DNA of 64,000 nucleotides from Actinoplanes sp. M2I2 (GCF_023544445.1 NZ_JALPVJ010000018.1:1-64000), one strand, 5' to 3'. Positions 21,095 to 29,655 are shown, counted from the stretch's first letter. The notes: a model not told the origin generated them from the letters alone. Translations and numbers: made by a program.

Positions 21095-22209
21095 CGGCCC
21101 GGTCCCGGGACAGGCGGGTCTATCTGAGCAGCCACCCGGTGCTGTTCGCGCTGCTGGCGGCCACCCGGCGGCGGCCGGCGCTGCGGCTGGGAAGCACGGT
21201 GCTGGTGCACGACCAGGAAGCGTTCCGCACGGCGCTGACCCGCGTGCCGCTCGACCGGACGGCCGCCGGCACCACCGGTGGGGCGGCCGGTGAGCTGGCC
21301 GGGGCGGGCGCGCTCTTCGACCAGCAGGGCGCCGAGCACCGCGACAGCCGCCGGGCCACCGCCACGCTGCTCGGCGCGGCCGGGGTCGCGAAACTGCGCC
21401 CGACCTGGACCAGGCTGCTCGACGACCGGCTGCCGGTGCTCGCGACCGGTGGCGCCGTCGACCTCGTGCCGCTGGCCGCCGAGATCGCCGGAGCCACCGC
21501 GGCCGAGCTGCTCGAGCTCGACGTCGACCCGGTCGAGCTCGCGACGGCGGCCCGCGTGGCGGCGGCCGCGGCGGCCCGTGCCCACCTGCCCGGGGTGGGC
21601 CGGTGGCGGGCCGGGCGCTCGGCCGCGGCGGCCGCGGACCGGCTCATCGGCCTGGTGGCCCCCGGCCGGCCGGCCGACGCGGGCCGCAACGTGATGCTGG
21701 CCGTGGCGGCCGTCAACACCACGGTGGCCGCGCTGCCCCGAGCCGTGGCCTGGGCCTGCGACGACGACCTGTGGGAAAACGCCGGCCGGGCTCTGGCGGA
21801 CGAGCTGATGCGGGTCACCGCGCCGACACCGCTGCTGCCCCGGGTCGCGGCCGGGGACGCGACCGTCGGCGGCTGCCCGGTGCGGTCCGGCGACCGGCTG
21901 CTGCTGATCGCCCGGCACGCCGCCGAGGCCCACCGCGCCGGCCCGGAGCCGGACCATCCGCAGCCGGCCCGCACGGCCCAGCTGGTCTTCGGGGCCGGCT
22001 CGCACTTCTGCCCGGGCGCCGGTCTGGCCCGCGCGCAGCTCGCCGACCTGCTGGCGGCGCTCGCACCGTACCGACCGGTCGTGGCCCGGGCGCGGGCCGA
22101 CCGGCGGGCCGCGCTGCCGGGCTGGCGCTCGCTGACCATCCGCGGCACGGCACCCGGCGCACGCATCCCGCTCGACCAGGCGGCACCGCTCCAACAGGGC
22201 ACGCCGTGA
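21091..22209 (+). CDS. Cytochrome P450
   Basis: 372 aa, slightly short for a bacterial P450. The heme loop FGAGSHFCPGAGLARAQL has the axial Cys, and ELMR supplies the ExxR pair (K helix). The I-helix region reads AVAAVNTTVAAL, without the usual acid-alcohol pair before the threonines, which may alter proton delivery. GTG overlaps the AMP-ligase stop (GTGA). In this operon it probably oxidises the acyl chain or the product. No ferredoxin or ferredoxin reductase gene is nearby, so electrons must come from elsewhere. Confidence 0.9.
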   Translation: MTARSRDRRVYLSSHPVLFALLAATRRRPALRLGSTVLVHDQEAFRTALTRVPLDRTAAGTTGGAAGELAGAGALFDQQGAEHRDSRRATATLLGAAGVAKLRPTWTRLLDDRLPVLATGGAVDLVPLAAEIAGATAAELLELDVDPVELATAARVAAAAAARAHLPGVGRWRAGRSAAAAADRLIGLVAPGRPADAGRNVMLAVAAVNTTVAALPRAVAWACDDDLWENAGRALADELMRVTAPTPLLPRVAAGDATVGGCPVRSGDRLLLIARHAAEAHRAGPEPDHPQPARTAQLVFGAGSHFCPGAGLARAQLADLLAALAPYRPVVARARADRRAALPGWRSLTIRGTAPGARIPLDQAAPLQQGTP

Positions 22210-23039
22210 GGGTGGCGGTGACCGGTGCCAGCGGTTTCTGCGGCGCCGTGGTGGCGCGGGCGGCGGCCGGATCGGGCGCCGACGTGGTCTGCGTGGGCCG
22301 GCGGCCGGGGCCGGTCGGCGAGCACGTCTTCTGGGACGCCACGACCGGGACGCCCGATCTGCGCGGGGCCGACGTGGTGCTGCACCTGGCCGCCGCGGTC
22401 GGTGACTCGGGCCCGGAACGGGAGTTCGCGGCGGTCAACGTCGACGGCACCCGGCGGCTTCTGGAGGCGGCCGGGACGACGCCCGTCGTGTGGGTGAGCA
22501 GCGCGAGTGTCTACCGGCCCGGCCCCTACCCGGCGGCGGTGCGCGAGGACCGGCCGACCGACGGGCAGCGGACGGCGTACGGAAGAACGAAGGCGGCCGG
22601 CGAACGCCTGGCGCTGGCGGCCGGGGCGGTCGTGCTGCGGCCGCGGGCCGTCTACGGCCGGGGCGACCCGCACCTGCTTCCCCGGCTGCGGCGGACCGTC
22701 CGGGCCGGTCGCGCCTGGCTGCCCGGTCCGGACGTCACGCTGAGCCTGACCGCGGTGGAGAACCTGGCCTCGGCCTGCCTGACGGCCCACCGGTGGCCGC
22801 CCGGCGCCTACAACATCGCCGACGCGACGCCCTACTCACGGGACGCGGCGGTGGCGGCCGTCCTGGGCGTGCCGGTGCGGCGGGTGCCGGCCCGGCCGGT
22901 CCGGATGGTCGCGGCGACCGGCCTGCTGCCGGCCCTGACCCCGTACGCGCTGGATCAGATCACCGACGGCCTGGTGCTCGACATCGGGCGGGCCCGGGCG
23001 CGGGGCTGGACCCCGAAGGCGCGGCTCACGACGTCCTGA
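22206..23039 (+). CDS. NAD(P)-dependent epimerase/dehydratase (OleD-like SDR)
   Basis: 277 aa, extended short-chain dehydrogenase. N-terminal TGASGFCGAVV is the dinucleotide-binding glycine motif; YGRTKAAGE gives the YxxxK catalytic pair and WVSSASVY the upstream Ser. OleD enzymes of this family reduce the beta-keto acid made by OleA to a beta-hydroxy acid, which fits the cluster; nucleotide-sugar epimerases and hydroxysteroid dehydrogenases share the fold. GTG overlaps the P450 stop. The 3' end overlaps the convergent lipoprotein gene by 14 bp. Last gene of the operon; no OleB-type alpha/beta hydrolase follows. Confidence 0.87.
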   Translation: MRVAVTGASGFCGAVVARAAAGSGADVVCVGRRPGPVGEHVFWDATTGTPDLRGADVVLHLAAAVGDSGPEREFAAVNVDGTRRLLEAAGTTPVVWVSSASVYRPGPYPAAVREDRPTDGQRTAYGRTKAAGERLALAAGAVVLRPRAVYGRGDPHLLPRLRRTVRAGRAWLPGPDVTLSLTAVENLASACLTAHRWPPGAYNIADATPYSRDAAVAAVLGVPVRRVPARPVRMVAATGLLPALTPYALDQITDGLVLDIGRARARGWTPKARLTTS

Positions 23040-23607
23040 CGACTCGGGAGCGCGCGACCGTCGCGGCGAGCGTGCCGTCGCTGTCGTGGCGGGTGGTCAC
23101 CATGTCGACCGAGAAGACGTAGCGGGTTCTGCGATCCAGACCGGTCACCGTGGCCGTCCGGTAGCCGCACGTGGTGCCGGGCGTGACGACGGTCCAGCCG
23201 ACCTCCCGCTGCGGGCCGAGCATCGAGTCCTGGGTGATCGCGGTGACCCGGTACTCCACGATGTTCGAGGTGGCCGGGTCGTACCAGGTCACGGTGCCGC
23301 TGGTGGCGCCCGTGGTGGCGTCGGCGCCGTTGATCACGTTGCCCTTGACCGGCGGGCAGGACGGGCTGCCGGTGGGCTTCGCGGCCGCCGCGTCCGACGG
23401 CAGCGGCAGGAAACCGCTGGGGACCGGGCTCGGCGTACCGGTCGCCCGGCTCGCGACCGGCGAGGGGGTGGCCTGACCGGTGGCCACGACGACCCACGGC
23501 GTCGCGCCGTTCTCGCTCGGAGTGGCGCCCGGCGTGTCGCCACTGCCGCAGCCGCCCAGCACGAGCGGCGCGACAACGAGCCCCAGTCCCAGCCAACGAC
23601 GACGCAC
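23026..23607 (-). CDS. Secreted lipoprotein with fibronectin-III-like domain
   Basis: 193 aa. A lipoprotein signal peptide (LGLGLVVAPLVLGGCGS, lipobox LGGC) gives a mature protein anchored through its Cys. A Ser/Thr/Pro linker (about 22-85) precedes a single beta-sandwich domain with TVTWYDPATSNIVEYRV and VTGLDRRTRYVFSVDMVT, typical of fibronectin type III. The domain probably mediates surface binding; no enzyme motif is seen. GTG start with GGAGG 5 bases upstream. It converges on, and slightly overlaps, the SDR gene. Confidence 0.8.
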   Translation of the reverse strand: MRRRWLGLGLVVAPLVLGGCGSGDTPGATPSENGATPWVVVATGQATPSPVASRATGTPSPVPSGFLPLPSDAAAAKPTGSPSCPPVKGNVINGADATTGATSGTVTWYDPATSNIVEYRVTAITQDSMLGPQREVGWTVVTPGTTCGYRTATVTGLDRRTRYVFSVDMVTTRHDSDGTLAATVARSRVVRTS

Positions 23608-23620
23608 GCAGCCTCCTTGA

Positions 23621-23647
23621 GATCGGATCCGTTCAGCAGATCCGATC
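23621..23647. terminator. Inverted repeat between PPOX and lipoprotein genes
   Basis: GATCGGATC and GATCCGATC are perfect 9-bp arms with a 9-base loop. It lies 20 bp past the PPOX stop and just before the lipoprotein GGAGG. It may be a terminator or an operator for the lipoprotein gene. Confidence 0.4.
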
Positions 23648-23666
23648 GTCCGGCGCGGCGGCGGGC

Positions 23667-24095
23667 TTAGCTGTAGACGCGCGTGGGGCTGATCAGGACG
23701 GCCGTGCGGCGCTGCTCACGCATCACCCGGTCGTACTCGTCCCAGTCGTCGTGGCTGCCGCCGGCCGCGGCGAAGATCTCCCGCAGCAACAGGCGCAGCC
23801 CTTCGGCGTCGAGACCGGGCCACGGGTCGTCCGGGCCGGCCAGTTGCGCCCGGCCCTCGACCGCGGCCCATTTCCACCCCTGCCGGAAACCCACGGTCAC
23901 CTGGGGCCGGGCCCGCAGGTTGGCCAGCTTGACCGGCCCGTACGTGACGAAGGCCAGGAACGGCTCGCCGCGGGTGACGATGCCGGTGTTGACCAGCGAG
24001 GTCTGGATGCTCTGGTCGGCGCGCAGCGTCGACACCAGCGCCAGACCCGAGTCGGCCCGGCTGAGTTCCCAGGCCTCGGTCAGTGTGATCCCCAT
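23667..24095 (-). CDS. PPOX-class F420-dependent oxidoreductase
   Basis: 142 aa, split beta-barrel of the pyridoxamine-phosphate-oxidase-like superfamily. ALVSTLRADQSIQTSLVNTGIV begins the barrel, AFVTYGPVKLANLRARPQVTVGFRQG gives the cofactor-contacting strand-loop, and VEGRAQLAG and MREQRRTAVLISPTRVYS end it. This set is typical of the actinobacterial TIGR03618-like group that binds F420, though FMN use is possible. Either ATG 24095 or the GTG at 24104, two bases after the EcsC-like stop, may be the start; neither has a strong ribosome site. Confidence 0.8.
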   Translation of the reverse strand: MGITLTEAWELSRADSGLALVSTLRADQSIQTSLVNTGIVTRGEPFLAFVTYGPVKLANLRARPQVTVGFRQGWKWAAVEGRAQLAGPDDPWPGLDAEGLRLLLREIFAAAGGSHDDWDEYDRVMREQRRTAVLISPTRVYS

Positions 24096-24105
24096 GCGGG
24101 GCACG

Positions 24106-24825
24106 CTAGCGTGGTTGCGGGTCGGGTTGGCGGGTGTGGCTGTACAGATCGCGGGCGCGCTCGGCCAGTTCTCGGGTGGCGGCCGAGTTGACCCAGGTGC
24201 CGAGCACGATCGCCGCGCCGGGGATCATCTTGGCGAACACACGCCGGGCGGCGTGGACTCCCGCCATCTGGGCCAGTTTGACGCCGAGCCGCAGCATCAC
24301 GCCGCTCAGCGGGCGGGTGCCCGCCCCGGCGAACATCTTGACGGCGCGCTCACGCCCGGCGGCGACGCCCAGGGCCAGGCGGGCCGACTGGGCCAGCTTG
24401 TGCACGCGCTGGAGGACCAGCAGCTCGGTCGCCCGTTCGGGGGCGGCCGGGTCGTGGCCGTGGGCGGCGGCGATGTGCAGCACCATGCGGGCCTGGTTCC
24501 AGGCCAGAACGCCGACGTCCAGCACCGCCCCGGGCAGGCCGGTGGCGCCGGACACCGCGCCGGAGATGCGGGCCAGTGTCGTGAACCGCTTGACGGCCTG
24601 GGCGGCCAGCTGCTCGGGAGTGCGGTCGGGGTGTTCGGCCCGGGCGCGTTCGGCCCAGGCGGCGGCCTCGGGGCCGAGCCGGCGGACCGCTTCGAGGGCG
24701 AGGTGCTCCGGCGCGTACTGCGGATCGGCCTTCATCCGCGACCAGAGGGTGCCGGGAGGCGCGTCGGTTTCGGTGATCGTCGCTGGTTCGGTGAGCTCGG
24801 TGGAAGAGTTCAAGGGCTTGGTCAC
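24106..24825 (-). CDS. EcsC-family protein
   Basis: 239 aa. The core resembles the EcsC domain: a helical stretch with TTLARISGAVSGATGLPGAVLDVGVLA, a central ELLVLQRVHKL and a C-terminal KMIPGAAIVLGTWVNSAATRELAERARDLY. Glycine-rich hydrophobic segments suggest peripheral membrane association. EcsC is encoded with an ABC transporter in Bacillus, but its molecular role is unknown. I start at the GTG at 24825, which has GGAG eight bases upstream; an ATG 18 codons further upstream lies in the divergent control region. Divergent from the second GGDEF-EAL gene. Confidence 0.72.
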   Translation of the reverse strand: MTKPLNSSTELTEPATITETDAPPGTLWSRMKADPQYAPEHLALEAVRRLGPEAAAWAERARAEHPDRTPEQLAAQAVKRFTTLARISGAVSGATGLPGAVLDVGVLAWNQARMVLHIAAAHGHDPAAPERATELLVLQRVHKLAQSARLALGVAAGRERAVKMFAGAGTRPLSGVMLRLGVKLAQMAGVHAARRVFAKMIPGAAIVLGTWVNSAATRELAERARDLYSHTRQPDPQPR

Positions 24826-24947
24826 CAGATCGCTCCGAGGGGGGAAGGGAACGTTCCTTTGCCATTGTGCCGTGCACATGCACGTGCACGCGAGCGTTCG
24901 TGATCGTTGTGTTCAACCAGAGACCTGTCCGGCCGATATCTCAGAGC
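24826..24947. promoter_or_regulatory. Divergent intergenic region with short palindromes
   Basis: GGAACGTTCC (24848-24857) is a perfect 10-bp palindrome, and a TGCAC-rich near-palindrome follows at about 24871-24890. Both lie between the divergent starts of the EcsC-like and GGDEF-EAL genes and could be operators. No matching regulator is adjacent. Confidence 0.35.
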
Positions 24948-27284
24948 GTGACGAACGATCGCCCGGTGGCTCGGCTGCACCTGACGCCCCTGCTCGCCCT
25001 CGGCGCGTTTTTGCAGGTCACTGCCATGGTGCTGTACGCCGTCAACGCGTCCGAGCCTCGGTTCAGCCCGGTCTGGGGCTGGGTGCCGGGTATCGCCCTG
25101 ACCGGTGTGACGGCCGTCGCATGCTGGCAGACCGCCGGCACGCCCGGCCTCGACCGGGTCGCCGCCCGGCTCTGGCGCTCGATCAGCTGGTGCGCCGCGC
25201 TGGTCGCGCTGGGCAACGCCGGCGACGCCCGGCAGTCCCTGATCGACCCGGAACGGGTCACGCAGCAACAGCACGACCTGCCCACGACCATCTGCTACGT
25301 GCTCGCCGTCGGCATCGTCGTGTGGGCGCTGCTGCGGCTGCCGCTGGGCGGGAACCGCAGCACCACGACCCGCTTCATGCTCGACGCGCTCACCATCGGG
25401 GTCACCGTCAGCATCTTCGCCTGGTACTTCACGGTACGGGCGATCGACGGCGGCGACGCCCAGCGCACCACCGTGCCGATGCTGATGCTCGCCGTCCTCG
25501 GGCTGATCGTGGCCCTGGCCATGGTGAAGGTCGCCATGACCGGCATGGGCGGGCTCGAACACGGCACCCTGCGCTGGTTCGCCGCGGCGGCCATCGTGGG
25601 CACCGTCGGCGGCGGCCTGTTCCCGCTCGTCGTCCAGGCGCCGGTCGGCCTCAGCGGCTCCCAGATGTTCGTCCCGGCGACCATGCTCTGCGTCGTGCTG
25701 GGCGCCGACCGGCAGCGGCGGGCCGCCGGCGTGCGGCCCGGCCCGTCCCGGCGGCGGCTGTTCAGCGTGGTGCCGTACGCCGCCGTGGCCGCCACCGACG
25801 GCCTGCTGCTCTGGGTCAGCAGTGACTCCGGGCGCGTCGTGCTCGTCGTGGCCACGGCCGCCTCACTGCTCACCGCGCTGGTCGCCGTGCGGCAGTTCGG
25901 CGCCCTGCGCGACAACGGGCGCCTGCTGAACCGCGTCGACCAGCAGCTCACCCAGCTCAACCGCTATCAGGACGAGCTCACCCACCGCGCCACCCACGAC
26001 GTGCTCACCGGACTGGCCAACCGCTACCTGTTCGAGGAGTCCGCCCAGAAGCTGCTGGCCGCCGGCGCCCCGCTGTGCGTGGCCCTGGTCGACCTGGACG
26101 ACTTCAAGGCGATCAACGACCGGTTGGGGCACGCGGTCGGTGACGCCTTCCTGGTCGCGATCGCCGAGCGCCTGCGGGGGTCGCTGCGCGAGGGCGACCT
26201 CGCCGCCCGCCTCGGCGGCGACGAGTTCGGGCTGCTGCTGCCCGGACTGACCAGCGCCGAGGCGCTCGCCCTGCTGAGCCGTCTGGACGAGACGATGAGC
26301 CGGCCGTTGCCCGCCGGCGGGCACGAGTTGCTGGCCCGGGCCAGCATCGGCGTGGCCGAGGCCTGGCCCGGGGCCACCGCCGCCGAGGTGCAGCGCCGCG
26401 CCGATGTCGCGATGTACTCGGCCAAGGATCGCGGCAAGGGGCGGTTCGCCGTCTACGACGCCGCGCTCGAACGCACCCACGAGGCCGATCAGCAGCTCGG
26501 CGCCGACCTGCGCCGGGCGCTCGACGCCGGCGAGTTCACCCTGGTCTACCAGCCGATCGTCGCGCTGCCCGACGGCCGGTGGACCGGCCTGGAGACGCTG
26601 GTGCGCTGGCCGCATCCCGAGCGTGGCCCGATCGGGCCCGACACCTTCATCCCGATCGCCGAACGCACCGGCCTCATCGTGCCGCTCGGCTCCTGGATCC
26701 TGCGCACCGCACTGGAGCAGCTGGCCGCCTGGGACACCGAGTTCGGCGAGGGGTCTCCCCGCCACCTGGGAGTCAACGTCTCGGCCCGCCAGCTGCGGGA
26801 GCCCGGCTTCGCCGACGAGGTGCGCGACGCGCTGGAGGACGTCGGCGTACGTCCGGACCGGCTCGTCGTCGAGGTCACCGAGACCGCGGTGTTCGACGGC
26901 GGTGTGGCGCTGGACACGCTGGTCGCCATCTCGGCCCTGGGCGTCCGGGTGGCGCTGGACGACTTCGGCACCGGGCATTCGTCGCTCGGCCTGCTCCGGA
27001 CGGTCCCGGCCGACACCCTGAAGGTCGACAAGTCCTTCGTGGCCGACATCGGTGGCCGTTCCGAGGAGGCGGTCATCGCCAGTGCCATGATTCAGATCAC
27101 CGAGGGCCTGCACCTGTGGGCCGTCGCCGAGGGTGTGGAGACCGCGGCCCAGGCCGACCTGCTTCACGAGCTGGGCTACCGTTTCGCCCAGGGGTACCAC
27201 TTCTCCCGCCCGCTGCCGCCGGCCGAGGTGCGCTCGCGCCTCGCCGAGAGCGAGTTGGCAAGATCGTCCGTGGTCCGGAATTAA
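24948..27284 (+). CDS. Membrane GGDEF-EAL c-di-GMP protein, ETL variant
   Basis: About 778 aa. Eight or so N-terminal hydrophobic segments (to about residue 320) precede a coiled linker (QQLTQLNRYQDELTHRATHD), an intact GGDEF at 423-427 with the inhibitory RxxD site (REGD) five residues before it, and an EAL domain whose signature reads ETL at 549-551. The Glu ligand is kept, as are NVSARQL, VTET, DDFGTG, KVDKSF and AEGVET, so phosphodiesterase activity is still plausible. Unlike the first GGDEF-EAL protein it has the product-inhibition site. Start GTG 24948 is chosen because it lies just before the first helix; GTG 24909 is an alternative. Confidence 0.87.
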   Translation: MTNDRPVARLHLTPLLALGAFLQVTAMVLYAVNASEPRFSPVWGWVPGIALTGVTAVACWQTAGTPGLDRVAARLWRSISWCAALVALGNAGDARQSLIDPERVTQQQHDLPTTICYVLAVGIVVWALLRLPLGGNRSTTTRFMLDALTIGVTVSIFAWYFTVRAIDGGDAQRTTVPMLMLAVLGLIVALAMVKVAMTGMGGLEHGTLRWFAAAAIVGTVGGGLFPLVVQAPVGLSGSQMFVPATMLCVVLGADRQRRAAGVRPGPSRRRLFSVVPYAAVAATDGLLLWVSSDSGRVVLVVATAASLLTALVAVRQFGALRDNGRLLNRVDQQLTQLNRYQDELTHRATHDVLTGLANRYLFEESAQKLLAAGAPLCVALVDLDDFKAINDRLGHAVGDAFLVAIAERLRGSLREGDLAARLGGDEFGLLLPGLTSAEALALLSRLDETMSRPLPAGGHELLARASIGVAEAWPGATAAEVQRRADVAMYSAKDRGKGRFAVYDAALERTHEADQQLGADLRRALDAGEFTLVYQPIVALPDGRWTGLETLVRWPHPERGPIGPDTFIPIAERTGLIVPLGSWILRTALEQLAAWDTEFGEGSPRHLGVNVSARQLREPGFADEVRDALEDVGVRPDRLVVEVTETAVFDGGVALDTLVAISALGVRVALDDFGTGHSSLGLLRTVPADTLKVDKSFVADIGGRSEEAVIASAMIQITEGLHLWAVAEGVETAAQADLLHELGYRFAQGYHFSRPLPPAEVRSRLAESELARSSVVRN

Positions 27285-27343
27285 TCGCCGGACCGGGTTG
27301 TTCGCAGGGTTTACCCCCCACCGCCGACACTGGAGGCCTCGAC

Positions 27344-28255
27344 GTGCTCGATCCGAACGAGCTCTACGAGCTGGTCGACGACCTGCCCGAGCTGTCCCAG
27401 CCGGTGCTGATCCAGGCCCTCACCGGCTTCGTCGACGCGGGCAGCGCCATCCAGCTCGCGCGCGAGAACCTGCTGGAGCGCCTCGACAGCCAGGTCGTCG
27501 CCACCTTCGACCTCGACCAGCTCCTCGACTACCGCTCCCGGCGCCCTCCGATGATCTTCGACGAGGATCACTGGGTCAGCTACGAGGAGCCCAGCCTCGC
27601 CCTGCACCTCGTGCGCGACCAGCTCGGCACCGAGTTCCTGCTGCTCGCCGGGCCCGAGCCCGACCTGCAGTGGGAGCGTTTCATCGCGGCCGTGACCGGC
27701 CTGGTCGAGCAGTTCGGGGTGCGCCTGACCGTGGGGCTCAACGCGATCCCGATGGCCGTGCCGCACACCCGCCCGGTCAGCGTCACCGCGCACGCCACCG
27801 ACAAGTCGCTGCTCGGCGACCGCGAGCCCTGGCTGCAGAAGGTGCAGGTGCCGGCCAGCGTCGGCAACCTGCTCGAGTTCCGCCTGGGTGAGAGCGGCCA
27901 CGACGCCATGGGCTTCGCCGCGCACGTGCCGCACTATCTGGCCCAGACGACCTACCCGGCCGCGTCCGAGCTGCTGCTCGACTCGGTGTCGTCGACCACC
28001 GGCCTGGCCCTGCCCACCGGCGAGTTGCGCGAGGCGGCCAAGATCGTCCGTGAGGACGTCGACAAGCAGGTCGCCGACGACGAGCAGGCCGGTCGCCTGG
28101 TCACCTCGCTCGAGGCCCAGTACGACGCGTTCCTGCGCGGCCGCGAGGGCAACCTGCTCGCCGACGGCGACCGCCCGCTGCCCACGGCCGAGGAGCTGGG
28201 CGCCGAGCTCGAGCGCTTCCTGGCCGAGCAGCAGGGCCGCGACAACGAGAGCTAG
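27344..28255 (+). CDS. PAC2-family (proteasome assembly chaperone-like) protein
   Basis: 303 aa. The PAC2 fold is shown by LSQPVLIQALTGFVDAGSA near the start, VATFDLDQLLDYRSRRP, LAGPEPDLQWERF and HVPHYLAQTTYPAAS. Actinobacteria encode PAC2 proteins, often alongside a proteasome, but their role is not settled and they need not act as chaperones. The GTG is fixed by a good TGGAGG eight bases upstream. The C-terminal 60 residues are charged and helical. Its stop overlaps by 4 bp that of the convergent esterase gene. Confidence 0.88.
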   Translation: MLDPNELYELVDDLPELSQPVLIQALTGFVDAGSAIQLARENLLERLDSQVVATFDLDQLLDYRSRRPPMIFDEDHWVSYEEPSLALHLVRDQLGTEFLLLAGPEPDLQWERFIAAVTGLVEQFGVRLTVGLNAIPMAVPHTRPVSVTAHATDKSLLGDREPWLQKVQVPASVGNLLEFRLGESGHDAMGFAAHVPHYLAQTTYPAASELLLDSVSSTTGLALPTGELREAAKIVREDVDKQVADDEQAGRLVTSLEAQYDAFLRGREGNLLADGDRPLPTAEELGAELERFLAEQQGRDNES

Positions 28256-28992
28256 CCCTTCATCAGGAAGTCCAGCACCCGCGGGATGTGCCTGTCCCAG
28301 AACGACCACTCGTGGCCGCCCGGCTCGAACTCGCTGTCCAGCGGGAGGCCGGCCCGGGCGCACGCGTGCGCGAAACGCTCGTTCTGCTCGAACAGATAGT
28401 CGCCGGTGCCGCAGCGCAGCATCAGGCGCGGCAGGGCGGCCTTGTCGGCCCCCTCGAGCAGGTGGAAGAGATCGTCGCCGGTGCCGGCGGTGTCGCGGCC
28501 GGCGAAGACCCGGTCCATCACCTCGCGGATGTGCGGGCGGTCGTCATCGGCCTGCAGCCGGGCCACGTCGAGGGCGCCCGAGAGGCTGGCGGCCGCGGCG
28601 AACCGCTCGGGCTGACGCAGCGCCCACTTGAAGGCGCCGTAGCCGCCCATGGACAGACCGGCGACGAACGTTTCCTCGCGCCTGTCCGACACCTTGAAGA
28701 ACCGCTCGACCACGCGCGGCAGCTCGTCGGACAGGAACGTCCAGAACTTGAGCCCGTGCGCCTCGTCGGCGTAGAAACTGCGGTGCACCTGCGGCATGAC
28801 GACGGCCAGCCGGTGGTCCGCGGCGTACCGCTCGATCGAGGTGTACCTGGTCCAGGCGGTGTGGTCGTCGGTGAGGCCGTGCAGCAGATAGAGCACCGGC
28901 GGGGGCGTCGGCCCCTCCTCCGGCAGCAGGACGGTCATCGACGTCGCGAGGTCGAGCGATTCGGCGTAGAAGTCAACGTGGATCAGGGCCAT
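28252..28992 (-). CDS. Esterase D-type alpha/beta hydrolase
   Basis: 246 aa, putative-esterase family. VLYLLHGLTDDHTAWTRYTS supplies the oxyanion segment, VAGLSMGGYGAFKWAL the nucleophile Ser (GxSxG), and FEPGGHEWSFWDRHIP the catalytic His near the C-terminus. The layout matches tributyrin esterase/EstA and S-formylglutathione hydrolase relatives. No signal peptide, so cytosolic. Natural substrate unknown. ATG start; an alpha/beta hydrolase on the same strand lies just upstream with only 21 bp between. Confidence 0.88.
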   Translation of the reverse strand: MALIHVDFYAESLDLATSMTVLLPEEGPTPPPVLYLLHGLTDDHTAWTRYTSIERYAADHRLAVVMPQVHRSFYADEAHGLKFWTFLSDELPRVVERFFKVSDRREETFVAGLSMGGYGAFKWALRQPERFAAAASLSGALDVARLQADDDRPHIREVMDRVFAGRDTAGTGDDLFHLLEGADKAALPRLMLRCGTGDYLFEQNERFAHACARAGLPLDSEFEPGGHEWSFWDRHIPRVLDFLMKG

Positions 28993-29013
28993 CGGCCCAG
29001 TCTGCCCGACCGT

Positions 29014-29655
29014 TCACAGCAGCGCGCGCAGGCGGGCGGCGAAGCCTTCCGGATCGGTGAGGTGGCCGAAAGTCCTTTCCGGCGCGGGTCCGGGGGCTCC
29101 CGGGCGGGCGCCGGCGACGGCGAGCCGGCGGGTGGGTGGCTGGGACCAGCCCGCGTACGCAGCCAGGAGCGCGGGATCGCGCCGGGGCTCGGCGAACGGC
29201 CGGTAGTGCTCGGGCACCGCGGCCAGCCCGGCCGCCGCCACGAGGTCGTCGACCGTGCCGGGCAGGCAGCCGGCCGGCTCGTCGAGCGTGAGCACGCACT
29301 GGGTGGCGTACGCGTCGGCGAACGCCAGGGCCAGCCAGGCCGATGTCCCGTGACCGACGACGATCGGCGCCCGGTGCATCTGCAGACCGAGCACGAGCCC
29401 GGCGAGGTCCTCGGCGATCCGCTCGAGGCTGTAGTCGGCCCGTGACGGGCTCTGACCGTGCCCGGGCAGGTCGGGCGCGATCACCGTGCAGTCACCGGCC
29501 AGCTCGGCCGCGACCGGCCACCACATGGCGCGGTCGAAGAGCAGGCCGTGCAGCAGCAGCACCGGGCGCCCGAACTCGCCCCACCGGTCGTAGACGAGCC
29601 GGTTGAGCGGGCTGTTGGTGGCGTGCGTGGAGCGGCGCGGCGGCTGAGGCTGCAT
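29014..29655 (-). CDS. Alpha/beta hydrolase lacking the usual nucleophile Ser
   Basis: 213 aa. The fold is clear: VLLLHGLLFDRAMWW (oxyanion), IAPDLPGHGQSPSRADYS, and a nucleophile-elbow stretch IVVGHGTSAWLALAFADAY. Where active members read GHSxG, this one reads GHGTS, so the Ser at the elbow is Gly. A His remains near the C-terminus (TFGHLTDPEGF). It may be a non-catalytic paralogue, or use the nearby Ser two residues on. It is shorter than typical (250-290 aa), missing part of the cap. ATG start; possible operon with the downstream esterase. Confidence 0.75.
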   Translation of the reverse strand: MQPQPPRRSTHATNSPLNRLVYDRWGEFGRPVLLLHGLLFDRAMWWPVAAELAGDCTVIAPDLPGHGQSPSRADYSLERIAEDLAGLVLGLQMHRAPIVVGHGTSAWLALAFADAYATQCVLTLDEPAGCLPGTVDDLVAAAGLAAVPEHYRPFAEPRRDPALLAAYAGWSQPPTRRLAVAGARPGAPGPAPERTFGHLTDPEGFAARLRALL

